From positions 620,001 to 684,000 of the forward strand of contig NZ_CAMZOK010000003.1 of NCBI RefSeq assembly GCF_947331465.1: DNA of 64,000 nt. Direction: 5' to 3'. A model generated the notes under the pieces. The model saw nothing but the letters and a program-made list of their open reading frames with translations, did no database searches and had not been told where the DNA came from. The position numbers and the translations under genes were made by a program. The DNA comes from Shimia sp. Alg240-R146 (GTDB taxonomy: Bacteria; Pseudomonadota; Alphaproteobacteria; Rhodobacterales; Rhodobacteraceae). Numbering within the stretch: position 1 is the first letter of the stretch; every line of letters begins with the position of its first letter. Positions 32,215 to 40,063 of this stretch are shown here, piece after piece.

Positions 32215-32548
32215 GCGCCGCCCTCAGAAACCACTACGCCCGAACCGAGAGGCGGAAGCAAAGCGCCCACCCCGTTGGGGTGGTTCGGGCGTTGCCAAAT
32301 CGGAGATTTGGCACTGGCCCTTCGTCGGAAAAGCAATGGCTGTTATGCGGACCTAGCCGACCTTGCGTACTATTGAATCGACGGCCGGTTTCGGTGCATC
32401 GCGACCCCCGCCGATGAATTCGGTTCGAGATTGATCCGGTGTATGCATCGCGTCAAACTAGCAAAAGCAGCCGTTCGAGCAAATTTTAGCGAAATTCACC
32501 TTCAGATGATTGAGTTGCAGGACAAAGTTGCGGTTTGCGAAGCCTAAA
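32215..32548. other. Island left boundary; structured intergenic region
   Basis: This 334-bp region has no gene. It holds a 10-bp inverted repeat CGCCCGAACC (32237-32246)/GGTTCGGGCG (32282-32291) with an inner CCACCCC/GGGGTGG stem, then a perfect GCCAAATC-GGA-GATTTGGC hairpin (32294-32312). Beyond about 32340 the sequence becomes lower in GC, marking the edge of the metal island. No att repeat or tRNA was found. Confidence 0.55.
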
Positions 32549-32974
32549 CTAGCAGCTGCTTTGCTCGTGTAGGCCATCGCCAAAGCCATCCTTCATCAAA
32601 GCGTCCAGCATTGGACAGTCTGCGGTGCCGTCATCGCAGTTCTTGGAGAGGCTCAAGAGCGCTTCTCTGAGGCGCATAAGGTTCTCAATCTTCGCGTTTA
32701 TCTCACCCAAATGGTTCTCGGCCATGGTTCTCACCTCACCACAGGATCGGTCATACTGCGGAGTGAGGGATAAAAAGGTCTGTATGTTCGAGATCGGAAA
32801 ACCCAGATCGCGACACCGGCGCACGAACCTGAGTTTGGCGATTTCGTCGGACGAGTATAACCGACGCCCACCAGCGGAGCGTCCGGGCTTTGGGACAATC
32901 CCCTCTCGTTCATAGTAGCGGATCGTTTCGATGTTCACGCCGCTTTGTTCCGACGCTTTGCCGATGGTGAACAT
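32549..32974 (-). CDS. MerR-family metal-responsive regulator
   Basis: The 141-residue protein has the MerR helix-turn-helix (FTIGKASEQSGVNIETIRYYEREG), the wing (GRRLYSSDEI), a dimer helix, and three cysteines at 78, 113 and 120, matching positions of the metal ligands in Hg(II)-MerR (usually C82, C117, C126), although C113-x6-C120 is two residues tighter. The ATG at 32972-32974 is chosen from family alignment. It diverges from merT across a shared MerR-type operator. Confidence 0.9.
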   Translation of the reverse strand: MFTIGKASEQSGVNIETIRYYEREGIVPKPGRSAGGRRLYSSDEIAKLRFVRRCRDLGFPISNIQTFLSLTPQYDRSCGEVRTMAENHLGEINAKIENLMRLREALLSLSKNCDDGTADCPMLDALMKDGFGDGLHEQSSC

Positions 32975-32979
32975 TTTGC

Positions 32980-33010
32980 TTGCTCCTGTAGTCACTACAG
33001 GAAGTAGAAA
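32980..33010 (+). promoter_or_regulatory. MerR-type promoter of merT
   Basis: -35 TTGCTC (32980-32985) and -10 TAGAAA (33005-33010) are separated by 19 bp. The spacer contains the perfect palindrome TCCTGTAGTCACTACAGGA (32984-33002), the classic MerR operator. The predicted start of transcription falls on the merT ATG at 33017. Confidence 0.8.
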
Positions 33011-33016
33011 AGCAAA

Positions 33017-33403
33017 ATGGATTTGAATGCAAATCAACAACCGGTCGCGAACTCTGGCGTTGCTTCCAAGCTTGTGATGCCCTTCGCAGCACTTCTGGCG
33101 CTGTTGTCGGCGTCGTGCTGTGTTTTGCCTATCGGCCTTTCGATACTGGGCCTAGGTGGTTCATGGCTCACCATGCTTGGGCCATTCGTCGCTTACCGGG
33201 ACTTCATTCTTGTCGGCGTCGCGATTGCACTCGTTTGGGCATGGTATCGGGTGCTTCGGCGCAGGCCATGTGCAACGCGCAGGCAGTCCACAATCGTCTG
33301 GACTACAGTCGCGTCCATCGCCTTTCTGGTCGCGCTATCTTCGCCCATGTGGGAGGCGTCTGCACAGCGTTTTATGTGGGATTTGCGGAGATCGACACAA
33401 TGA
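33017..33403 (+). CDS. merT: MerT-like mercuric ion transporter
   Basis: The 128-residue membrane protein has three hydrophobic segments. The first carries the vicinal pair Cys34-Cys35 in SASCCVLPIGLSILGLGGSWL, the MerT signature. The second cysteine pair of classical MerT is reduced here to one cysteine (RRRPCATRR). It would carry Hg(II) inward. No Shine-Dalgarno sequence precedes the ATG and the mRNA is probably leaderless. The stop overlaps merF by 4 bp. Confidence 0.82.
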   Translation: MDLNANQQPVANSGVASKLVMPFAALLALLSASCCVLPIGLSILGLGGSWLTMLGPFVAYRDFILVGVAIALVWAWYRVLRRRPCATRRQSTIVWTTVASIAFLVALSSPMWEASAQRFMWDLRRSTQ

Positions 33404-33609
33404 AGAACAAACTATTGGCCCTAGGAGTGGGTGGCACGATCTTGGCCGCGCTCTGTTGCTTCACACCGTTACTGCCGGTCGTACTGACTGCGCTTGGTCT
33501 GACGGGCTTGCTTGGTGTCGTCTACAGCGATGCGATCTTGCTGCCGATATTGGCCGGATTTCTAATTCTGACGGGGTACGCGCTATGGCGACAGAAGAAA
33601 CAAAAGTAG
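33400..33609 (+). CDS. merF: MerF-like mercuric ion transporter
   Basis: This 69-residue two-helix membrane protein has the MerF start with Cys19-Cys20 in LAALCCFTPLLPVVLTALGLTGLL. The second C-terminal cysteine pair of plasmid MerF is missing; the protein ends in RQKKQK. The ATG overlaps the merT stop. Its last 25 bases overlap the next gene. Confidence 0.85.
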   Translation: MKNKLLALGVGGTILAALCCFTPLLPVVLTALGLTGLLGVVYSDAILLPILAGFLILTGYALWRQKKQK

Positions 33610-33809
33610 TGCTGCAATCTACTCTCACATGTCCAAATTGTGGACACGCTGAGACCGAGACTATGCCGACAGATGCTTGCCAGTGGTTCTATGAATGCAA
33701 ATCATGTCAGACCGTCTTGAAACCGCTTGAGGGGGATTGCTGCGTCTATTGTTCTTACGCAACTGTTCCATGCCCACCGATTCAAAAAGGTAAGTCCTGC
33801 TGCCCCTAG
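33585..33809 (+). CDS. GDCCVxC-domain protein
   Basis: The 74-residue protein has a zinc-ribbon-like start (CPNCGH; then CxxxxxCxxC) and the family motif GDCCVYCSYATVPCPPIQ (residues 50-67), ending in CC. In some bacteria the first cysteine of this motif is selenocysteine; here it is cysteine. The family often sits in mer operons; its role is thought to be metal binding or redox. It overlaps merF by 25 bp and is the last gene of the operon. Confidence 0.85.
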   Translation: MATEETKVVLQSTLTCPNCGHAETETMPTDACQWFYECKSCQTVLKPLEGDCCVYCSYATVPCPPIQKGKSCCP

Positions 33810-33875
33810 GGGCGATTCAGGCCTCGCGCAGCTGAAGGGTCAACGAACCTCCGAAAAGCTTCTTAGCGAGGCGGC

Positions 33876-34427
33876 TCAGATAAAACGACGGGTTGACGCC
33901 ATATACTCGTCAAAATCAGACCCGTATTGCTTCTTGAGCCACGGTTCTTCCGCGAATGGCGCAGCTACCAAAACCAAGATCGAAGCCGTTCCAACAATGA
34001 GCGTTGTTGGTGTTGCAGTAAGGATCAACCAACCTCCTACAATCGCGATATCGGCCATGTACTGAGGATTGCGAGAGTAGCGATACATGCCAGCGGTCCT
34101 CAGCGTGCCTTTCGCGCCGCCCGTTTGTGGCACCCCGAAATGCGAGACTTCAAACCAGACTACGATATTGCCGAACACAATGAGCGGTATCCCAACCCCG
34201 AAACGCAGCCAGGTGGGAAACGCCAGATCACCCCAGCCCAAGACGCCAAGCATGATCAGAATGCCAAACAACGAAAACGTTGGCACCCAGACCAGAATTG
34301 GTGTGATCGACGTGTAGCGCTTGGGTGGCCAGATACGACGCGCGGGGAAAGCGATTGACCAAAGGATCGAAGCAAGTGTCACCGCAGCAATTCCCAGACC
34401 TAAGTAAATCAAGATGACTTCTATCAT
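33876..34427 (-). CDS. Isoprenylcysteine/PEMT-like integral membrane methyltransferase
   Basis: The 183-residue protein has about five membrane helices and the C-terminal SAM-binding pattern of the ICMT/phospholipid methyltransferase family: RYSRNPQYMADIAI and AEEPWLKKQYGSDFDEYM. Bacterial members methylate lipids or unknown small thiol substrates. The ATG overlaps the CDF stop by 1 bp (TAATG), making it the last gene of the transglutaminase-CDF operon. Confidence 0.85.
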   Translation of the reverse strand: MIEVILIYLGLGIAAVTLASILWSIAFPARRIWPPKRYTSITPILVWVPTFSLFGILIMLGVLGWGDLAFPTWLRFGVGIPLIVFGNIVVWFEVSHFGVPQTGGAKGTLRTAGMYRYSRNPQYMADIAIVGGWLILTATPTTLIVGTASILVLVAAPFAEEPWLKKQYGSDFDEYMASTRRFI

Positions 34428-35344
34428 TATCTGGTCTCCTCATGCCCATAGAGCTGCGCTCCATCGTGTGCATTCCCCAGATCCTCCAATTCGAGAGTGG
34501 AGTGCTGGATGCCGAACTTTTCGGCGAGGCGCGCTTTCACTGCCGCTTTGATCCTTTCGCCCGACGCGCCATCAGCCGTCACGACATGGCAATCCAATGC
34601 CGCGTCGTTCTCTTGCATCTGCCACAGATGAACGTGGTGGACATCATGGACCCCGTCGACCTCCCTGATTGCAGCAACAACGGCATCATTGTCGATGTCG
34701 GGTGGGCTACCTAGCATCAGGATGCGGATGGGTTTGCCGATTTCAGTGAAGGCGAGATAAAGTAGGTAGAGCGCGATGCCGATCGTGATCGCCGGATCGA
34801 CCCACCACATGTTATAGAGCAGGATGAGCGAGCCGCCGATAATTACGGCAACAGAAGCCAACGCGTCTGACAAGTTATGCAGGAAGAGCGCCCGGATGTT
34901 CACGCTGCCCTTTTGCATGGAATAAGTCAGCAGCGCTGTCAGCGTGTCTACGGCCAGCGCCACCGATCCCAGGATCACCACGGTCCAACCGGCCACTTCG
35001 GTCGGTTCGATCATGCGCATTCCGCCCTCGTAGATGAGATAGAACCCAACGAGGATGAGGGTGGTGTAGTTGATCAAGGCAGCCACAACTTCGATCCGGC
35101 CATAGCCGAATGTCATGCGCCCGTCCGCAGGGCGTCTTGCGATTTTCCGAGCTGCAAAAGCGATCACCAAGGATGCCATGTCGGAGAAATTGTGCAGAGC
35201 ATCCGCAATAAGCGCGAGGCTGCCCGACAAGATCCCGCCGACGATCTGCGCGACCGTCAGAAGTGCGTTGGCCCAGATCGCGATTGAGACACGGCGGTCC
35301 CCTGACGCGGGATCAATATGCGCGTGACCGTTATCATGAGGCAT
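34427..35344 (-). CDS. Cation diffusion facilitator (Zn/Cd efflux)
   Basis: The 305-residue transporter exports divalent metal from the cytoplasm in exchange for protons. It has six helices, paired metal sites (ADALHNFSDMAS in helix 2 and HNLSDALAS in helix 5) and a cytoplasmic domain with VHDVHHVHLWQM. A short His stretch opens the protein (HDNGHAH). ATG 35344 has GAGGAA upstream and overlaps the transglutaminase gene. Confidence 0.93.
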   Translation of the reverse strand: MPHDNGHAHIDPASGDRRVSIAIWANALLTVAQIVGGILSGSLALIADALHNFSDMASLVIAFAARKIARRPADGRMTFGYGRIEVVAALINYTTLILVGFYLIYEGGMRMIEPTEVAGWTVVILGSVALAVDTLTALLTYSMQKGSVNIRALFLHNLSDALASVAVIIGGSLILLYNMWWVDPAITIGIALYLLYLAFTEIGKPIRILMLGSPPDIDNDAVVAAIREVDGVHDVHHVHLWQMQENDAALDCHVVTADGASGERIKAAVKARLAEKFGIQHSTLELEDLGNAHDGAQLYGHEETR

Positions 35345-36104
35345 GACGCGATTCCTCGTGTTTATGATTGGGCAACGCCAAGCCAGGTATTTGCGGCACA
35401 TTGCCTGATCTGATCCGGCGCACGCGGGCGTTCATCCAATGGCGGACTATATGGCGATACAATATGCCTTTTACGAAGCTAAACGACTGCTGATGAGCGG
35501 CGTAGAATTCGTCGGGCGCGTCGAAAATACCAAAGTCCTGGGCAATACCGGTTTCTTGGATGTAGGTATCGCCACCCGTCCACTCTACAGGGGGAGCCTG
35601 CAGGCAGTCGGTGCCTGCCCCGTAACCGCAGAGGCTGGGTGAATCGGTAAATGTGGATTGGAGCGCCGATAGAAACTCTGCATCCAGAATAAACCCTTCG
35701 AGGTTCGCCCAACCCGTCTCGGTCTGCACCTCAACCCATGAGTGGACGATCTCATTGGGGGCGAGGGGGTAGACGATTTCTGGCACAACACCCCGCTGCA
35801 GTTCTTTGTGGATCGTGAACCCGTGAAGGCGGCACCGCACACCGACCGCGCGCAACAAAGCCATAAGTAACGTGCCCTTGGTATTGCATTGACCAAAACC
35901 GTCAGCGAGTACTTCTGCCGCCGGGATATCGTCTGCGCGGTTGTACCCAAAGGCAACTTCGTTGCGGACGAAATCGTAGACCGCGCCGATCCGGTCATGC
36001 TGAGAAAGGGCTTTCCACCCTCGGTCCTCGATCAGTTGTGCAATCGACGGGTGGTTGAAGTTCAGGATTGGGGTTGCTGCTAACAACGGATCATCAGCGC
36101 TCAT
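35334..36104 (-). CDS. Transglutaminase-like cysteine protease-fold protein
   Basis: The 256-residue protein has a transglutaminase core with Cys73 (GFGQCNTKGTLL), His121 (IVHSWVEV) and a following acidic residue (LEGFILD, Asp141). No signal peptide is visible, so it acts in the cytoplasm. Substrates are unknown. The ATG at 36104 is chosen because GAGGAG stands at proper distance from it but directly abuts the alternative ATG at 36110. It is first in an operon with the CDF and methyltransferase genes behind a MerR-type promoter. Confidence 0.85.
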   Translation of the reverse strand: MSADDPLLAATPILNFNHPSIAQLIEDRGWKALSQHDRIGAVYDFVRNEVAFGYNRADDIPAAEVLADGFGQCNTKGTLLMALLRAVGVRCRLHGFTIHKELQRGVVPEIVYPLAPNEIVHSWVEVQTETGWANLEGFILDAEFLSALQSTFTDSPSLCGYGAGTDCLQAPPVEWTGGDTYIQETGIAQDFGIFDAPDEFYAAHQQSFSFVKGILYRHIVRHWMNARVRRIRSGNVPQIPGLALPNHKHEESRHAS

Positions 36105-36133
36105 TTTCATCTCCTCGAATCGCCTTTGAGATA

Positions 36134-36164
36134 GATGTAATTGCTACAGTGACTTTAGGTTCAA
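36134..36164 (-). promoter_or_regulatory. MerR-type promoter of the transglutaminase-CDF operon
   Basis: On the minus strand, TTGAAC (36164-36159) and TACATC (36139-36134) are separated by 19 bp containing CTAAAGTCACTGTAG, an imperfect MerR dyad. The expected transcript start lies about 23 nt before the ATG at 36104. Confidence 0.7.
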
Positions 36165-36205
36165 GGGTTCTTTTCGTTTTGGTAGCTTGAGAGCCGTGGA
36201 AACGG

Positions 36206-36634
36206 TTAAGCCCCAATTTCATCGTGGTCGGTCAGACACTCTGAGTGATCGCGCAAGACCTCGAGAACCTTGCAGTCCGCCGTATTGCCTCCGCTGCATT
36301 CGTGGATCATGCGCTTCAACTCTGTGCGTAGCGCTTTCAGCCGATCCATCCTTAGTTCTACCTGCTTGAGTTGCCGCCGGGCGATGGAATCCGCCTCATG
36401 GCAGGAGCGGTCGGGATTATCACTGAGATCGAGAAGCTCGCGGATCGCTTCAAGGGGAAACCCCAACTGGCGTGCGTGCCGGATAAAGGACAAGCGGTCA
36501 ACTTCCGCATCCCCGTAGCGCCGCTGCCCGCCTTCGGTGCGACCTGGTTCGGGCATCAGGCCGATCTGTTCGTAATACCGGACAGTCTGAACTTTTGTTC
36601 CGGTCTTCTTTCCCAAACTTCCAATTGTCAGCAT
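36206..36634 (-). CDS. MerR-family regulator (CadR/ZntR/PbrR-like)
   Basis: The 142-residue regulator starts LTIGSLGKKTGTKVQTVRYYEQIG with the MerR HTH, and carries Cys78, Cys113 and Cys121 (HECSGGNTADCKVL), the ligands seen in Cd/Pb/Zn-sensing members, plus a late Cys133 with nearby His. It is likely the sensor for some of the 19-bp-spacer promoters in the island. It diverges from the Sco operon. Confidence 0.9.
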   Translation of the reverse strand: MLTIGSLGKKTGTKVQTVRYYEQIGLMPEPGRTEGGQRRYGDAEVDRLSFIRHARQLGFPLEAIRELLDLSDNPDRSCHEADSIARRQLKQVELRMDRLKALRTELKRMIHECSGGNTADCKVLEVLRDHSECLTDHDEIGA

Positions 36635-36647
36635 GTGACCTCCATAT

Positions 36648-36668
36648 CTATAGCGTTGGTAGCTATAG
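36648..36668. promoter_or_regulatory. Inverted repeat upstream of the second merR
   Basis: CTATAGC (36648-36654) and GCTATAG (36662-36668) form a perfect dyad with a 7-bp centre; the right half also lies in the palindrome TAGCTATAGCTA (36660-36671, allowing overlap). It adjoins the ribosome site of the merR gene and may serve autoregulation. It lacks the 19-bp promoter geometry of the others. Confidence 0.45.
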
Positions 36669-36738
36669 CTATTGGCATCCGCAAGCCAGCACGGTAATCA
36701 CAGATCCGTGACACGCTGCCGCAATGCCGAAATACAAC

Positions 36739-36769
36739 TTGAACCTCTAGCAGCTAGAACATTTAGAAC
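36739..36769 (+). promoter_or_regulatory. MerR-type promoter of the Sco-LspA operon
   Basis: TTGAAC (36739-36744) and TAGAAC (36764-36769) are separated by 19 bp. The spacer holds the perfect dyad TCTAG-CAG-CTAGA (36746-36758). The first gene starts at 36807. Confidence 0.75.
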
Positions 36770-36806
36770 GCTTTAAAAATGGGCGGAATCGGGCGCAATA
36801 CAACCA

Positions 36807-37403
36807 ATGAAATTTTCTACGTTACAAAAAATGCTTTGGGGACTTACCGCGATCGTGGTTGTTGGGTTCATTTTTTTGCAGGTTTCTATCAGAGAGGAAC
36901 AGCGCGCTGATGCGCCCGCGTTCCAAGCCGACTTCGAACTGACCGATCACCGAGGCATAGTTCAGACGGACGAAGATTTCGCGGGGCGCTGGTTGCTCGT
37001 CTTCTTCGGCTTTGCGAATTGCCCCGATGTGTGCCCCACGACTATGGCCGAGGTTGCCGCCGTCATGGATGCGCTCGGCTCTGACGCGGCCCAAGTCCAG
37101 CCTCTCTTTATTTCAATTGATCCCGAACGTGATACGCCCGAACAACTCGCAGAGTTCGTACCGGCGTTTGGCGCAAACATCATTGGGCTGACCGGTACGG
37201 CCAATCAGATCAAGCGAACATCTGAAACCTTCCGTGTGTACTTTGAGAAAATCGAGGAAGCGGCATCGCCCGACGGATACACGATGGGGCATTCGTCTCA
37301 GCTGTTCCTCTTTGATCCGCAAGGCGGATATGTGGGGGCGTGGGTCTACGGCACACCGGCAGAGGAAATCCTTGCCGATCTGAAGGCGCGGATGTCGATA
37401 TGA
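36807..37403 (+). CDS. Sco1/SenC-family copper chaperone
   Basis: The 198-residue protein has an N-terminal membrane anchor (residues 8-26) and a periplasmic thioredoxin fold with Cys72-x3-Cys76 (NCPDVCPTT) and His162 (YTMGHSS), the copper ligands of Sco. Sco proteins deliver copper to the CuA site of cytochrome oxidase or reduce its thiols. Its stop overlaps dsbB (ATGA). It opens an eight-gene operon. Confidence 0.93.
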   Translation: MKFSTLQKMLWGLTAIVVVGFIFLQVSIREEQRADAPAFQADFELTDHRGIVQTDEDFAGRWLLVFFGFANCPDVCPTTMAEVAAVMDALGSDAAQVQPLFISIDPERDTPEQLAEFVPAFGANIIGLTGTANQIKRTSETFRVYFEKIEEAASPDGYTMGHSSQLFLFDPQGGYVGAWVYGTPAEEILADLKARMSI

Positions 37404-37825
37404 GACGGGTGATGTCAAAAGAGACGGCTTTGACCGCCGCGTGGATCGTCGCTTTGGGGAGTTCGCTGGCCGTGCTCTTTATAGGTGAGGTTCTGGGGCA
37501 GGCTCCGTGCAATCTGTGCTGGTTTCAGCGTGCGTTTATGTTCCCTCTGGCCGTCGTGTTGGGCCTCGGTCTCTGGTGGGATGATCACCGGGTCGGTCGC
37601 TACGGTGTTGCGCTCGCCCTTGGTGGGGCCGCCATCGCACTCTGGCATCTGGGCCTTTATATCGGGCTCCTCCCGGAGCGTATCCAACCCTGCACTGCGA
37701 CCGGTCCGTCCTGCACCGATGACAATCAGGTCTTCCTCAGCGTCCCAATCCCACTTTTGTCGTTGGTCGCCTTTGGGCTGATCGCGATCCTGTCCATTTT
37801 CTCCCTGAAGGAGCAGCGCACATGA
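37400..37825 (+). CDS. DsbB-family disulfide bond formation protein
   Basis: The 141-residue membrane protein has four helices and the two DsbB cysteine pairs: CNLC in the first periplasmic loop and PCTATGPSC in the second. It reoxidises a DsbA-like partner using quinone. The start at 37400 overlaps the Sco stop; an ATG at 37412 is an alternative. Its stop overlaps the DsbA-like gene by 4 bp, so a matched pair is likely. Confidence 0.9.
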   Translation: MRRVMSKETALTAAWIVALGSSLAVLFIGEVLGQAPCNLCWFQRAFMFPLAVVLGLGLWWDDHRVGRYGVALALGGAAIALWHLGLYIGLLPERIQPCTATGPSCTDDNQVFLSVPIPLLSLVAFGLIAILSIFSLKEQRT

Positions 37826-38481
37826 AAAACAAATCAGTCGTTCTATCGGTCCTAATCGTTGGCCTTGCGATCTTTGCCGCCGCCGTTTGGTACCAAACCC
37901 GCCCTGCGCCGGTTGCTCAGGTCGAACCTGTCCAGCCCGAAATTGCAGAGGCACTGATCCGGTCCTACTCTCCTATCCTTGGCCCCGAAGAGGCCCCTGT
38001 CACCATCGTCGAGTTCTTCGATCCGGCTTGCGAAGCCTGCCGCGCTTTTCATCCGATTGTGAAGGACATACTGGCCGAATATGACGGCGCAGTGCGTGTT
38101 GTGCTGAGATATACGCCCTTTCACGGGGAAGGCTCAGAGCAGGCCATACGTGTCCTTGAGGCGGCCCGCATGCAGGGCATTTTCGAGCCGGTCCTCGAAG
38201 CACTCCTAGAGTATCAGCCCCGTTGGGCCTCCCATGGCGCGCCAGACCCCGGTCGGATCATTGGAATTGCTGAACAGGCTGGCCTGGACGCGGAAGCCGC
38301 GAAAGCCCAAATGATGGCACCACAGACGGTTGGCGTTCTCAATCAAGATCGCGCAGATGTCGACGCTGTCGGCGTGCGTGGTACCCCCACCTTCTTCGTA
38401 AACGGCAAACCCCTAGATCCCTTCGGCGCTGACGAGTTGCGCGCCCTCGTCGCAGCGGAAGTCGCCGCGAGTGGATCTTGA
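37822..38481 (+). CDS. DsbA-family thiol-disulfide oxidoreductase
   Basis: The 219-residue protein has a signal anchor (residues 5-24) and a DsbA/DsbG-type thioredoxin domain with the active site Cys70-Glu-Ala-Cys73 and the cis-proline loop GVRGTPTFFVNG. The CEAC dipeptide differs from the usual CPHC and is common in the BdbD/Com1 group. It forms a redox pair with the upstream DsbB and would act on the cysteines of Sco, DUF411 or other island proteins. Confidence 0.9.
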   Translation: MKNKSVVLSVLIVGLAIFAAAVWYQTRPAPVAQVEPVQPEIAEALIRSYSPILGPEEAPVTIVEFFDPACEACRAFHPIVKDILAEYDGAVRVVLRYTPFHGEGSEQAIRVLEAARMQGIFEPVLEALLEYQPRWASHGAPDPGRIIGIAEQAGLDAEAAKAQMMAPQTVGVLNQDRADVDAVGVRGTPTFFVNGKPLDPFGADELRALVAAEVAASGS

Positions 38482-38506
38482 ACAGAAAACGATCAGGAAC
38501 AGACCT

Positions 38507-38968
38507 ATGAGAGAATCTACCTTCGCTGCCGTTGCATTTAGTATTCTGGTCGGATTGCCCACAGCTTCCCTTGCGGGTTCGGAAGACATTGTGATCGAAG
38601 ACGCGTGGTCCCGCGCGTCTATCGGCACCAACCGCCCGGGCGCAGCCTACATGACCCTGCGCAACACGGGCTCTGACCCGGTGACATTGGTCGGGCTGGA
38701 AACCCCATTGGCCATGATGCCGGACATCCACGAAACCACAACTGATTCAAATGGTGTCAGTTCCATGGGCCCTGTCGGTGAAATCACCATTCTTCCGGGC
38801 GAAAGTGTTTCGCTGGAACCGGGCGGCATGCATGCCATGTTGATGCGTTTGCAAACCAAGATGGTCGAAGGGGAGACCTTTCCGCTGACACTGAACTTTG
38901 CTGATGGCGAGACACTGACTGTAGACGTTCCCATTCTTGGCATTGCGGCACGTGGGCCGGAGGGCTGA
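38507..38968 (+). CDS. PCu(A)C-type periplasmic copper chaperone
   Basis: The 153-residue exported protein (signal ending PTASLAG) has the PCu(A)C copper-binding pattern: DIHETTTD, a later methionine, then GGMHAMLM. It binds Cu(I) and passes it with Sco to cytochrome oxidase. AGGAAC precedes the ATG; the frame is open 12 codons upstream. The stop overlaps the second Sco gene (TGATG). Confidence 0.9.
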   Translation: MRESTFAAVAFSILVGLPTASLAGSEDIVIEDAWSRASIGTNRPGAAYMTLRNTGSDPVTLVGLETPLAMMPDIHETTTDSNGVSSMGPVGEITILPGESVSLEPGGMHAMLMRLQTKMVEGETFPLTLNFADGETLTVDVPILGIAARGPEG

Positions 38969-39591
38969 TGAACCGGCGCACGCTCCTTACTTATGGCGCA
39001 GCCGTGAGCGGCGTTGTTGCGCTGACGCTGTTCATAGGCTGGTGGCAGGTTGATGGGCCGAGTGCGCCTGAACCGGTGGCTCAACGACCTTTGCCGCTTA
39101 CACAAATGGAATTCCAGATGACCAACCAGGACGGGGCAACCGTTGGACCTGCGACACTTATCGGCAATCCATCCATGGTGTTTTTTGGCTTCACATACTG
39201 CCCGGACGTTTGCCCCACTACATTGTCAGATATCTCTGGTTGGCTCGACAATCTTGGAAATGACGTCGCCGACATGAATGTCGTATTCATCACGGTGGAT
39301 CCGGAGCGTGATACCGTGGACGCCATGGCTGAATATGTCAGCTACTTTCACCCAGCCATCCAAGGATGGAGCGGAACGCTGGAAGAAACAGCACGCGCTG
39401 CTGCAGGTTTCCGTGCGAGCTATGAGAAGGTCGCGACAGACGGCGACTATACGATGAACCACACGGCAAGCGTCTTTCTGTTTAATGCCGAAGGACAGTT
39501 TGCTAGCACAATCGATTACCATGAAGCACGAGAGTTCGCGGTACCGAAAATCCGCCGCATCCTTGCAAGAACCGGAGAACAATCCTCATGA
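38968..39591 (+). CDS. Second Sco1/SenC-family protein
   Basis: The 207-residue protein has a signal anchor (RRTLLTYGAAVSGVVALTLFIG), Cys78-x3-Cys82 (YCPDVCPTT) and His165 (YTMNHTA). It is clearly diverged from the first Sco in the operon, so the two probably have different partners, for example one thiol reductase and one copper donor. It overlaps the DUF411 gene by 4 bp. Confidence 0.92.
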   Translation: MNRRTLLTYGAAVSGVVALTLFIGWWQVDGPSAPEPVAQRPLPLTQMEFQMTNQDGATVGPATLIGNPSMVFFGFTYCPDVCPTTLSDISGWLDNLGNDVADMNVVFITVDPERDTVDAMAEYVSYFHPAIQGWSGTLEETARAAAGFRASYEKVATDGDYTMNHTASVFLFNAEGQFASTIDYHEAREFAVPKIRRILARTGEQSS

Positions 39592-40037
39592 AGCTTTTTA
39601 CGCTCGCAATATTTTTTTCAATGAACTTCGCTACACAGACGATCGCTGAAGCGACCCCGATAGACGTCATTAAGACGAATGGCTGCGGGTGCTGCCTTGC
39701 TTGGATGAACCACCTTGAAGAAAACGGCTTTGTACCCACCGGCGAGGACATGTTTGCGGGCCTTTTTGTACGCTTCAAACTCGATAATGGCGTTCCGCAA
39801 AGAATGGTGTCCTGTCACACGGGTCTGGTAGAGGGCTACGTAATCGAGGGCCACGTGCCAGCAGATGATATTCGCAGGTTACTCAGCGAAAGACCGGACG
39901 CAATAGGCCTCGCGGTGCCGGACATGCCGCTTGGCTCACCCGGTATGGATCAGAGCCGCTGGCGCGAGGCCTACGACGTGTTTCTCATCAACAACGACGG
40001 GTCGACAGAAGTCTTCTCAAGCTATTCTGGCGACTGA
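39588..40037 (+). CDS. DUF411 metal-binding protein
   Basis: The 149-residue exported protein has a signal peptide (residues 1-20) and the DUF411 start IDVIKTNGCGCCLAWMNHLEENGF with Cys33, Cys35 and Cys36, followed by RMVSCHTGLVEGYVIEGHVPADDI. DUF411 proteins (CopG-like) sit in copper/silver resistance loci and are thought to bind Cu or to use the cysteine-rich motif in redox. AT-rich codon use at the start contrasts with core genes nearby. Confidence 0.9.
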   Translation: MKLFTLAIFFSMNFATQTIAEATPIDVIKTNGCGCCLAWMNHLEENGFVPTGEDMFAGLFVRFKLDNGVPQRMVSCHTGLVEGYVIEGHVPADDIRRLLSERPDAIGLAVPDMPLGSPGMDQSRWREAYDVFLINNDGSTEVFSSYSGD

Positions 40038-40063
40038 ATAAATTTACAACGAAAGATCTGAAT

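Noticed and set aside
32215..32548. Attachment site or integrase remnant at the island edge
   Set aside because: No tRNA, no integrase frame and no direct repeat shared with 45572-45873 could be found by eye.
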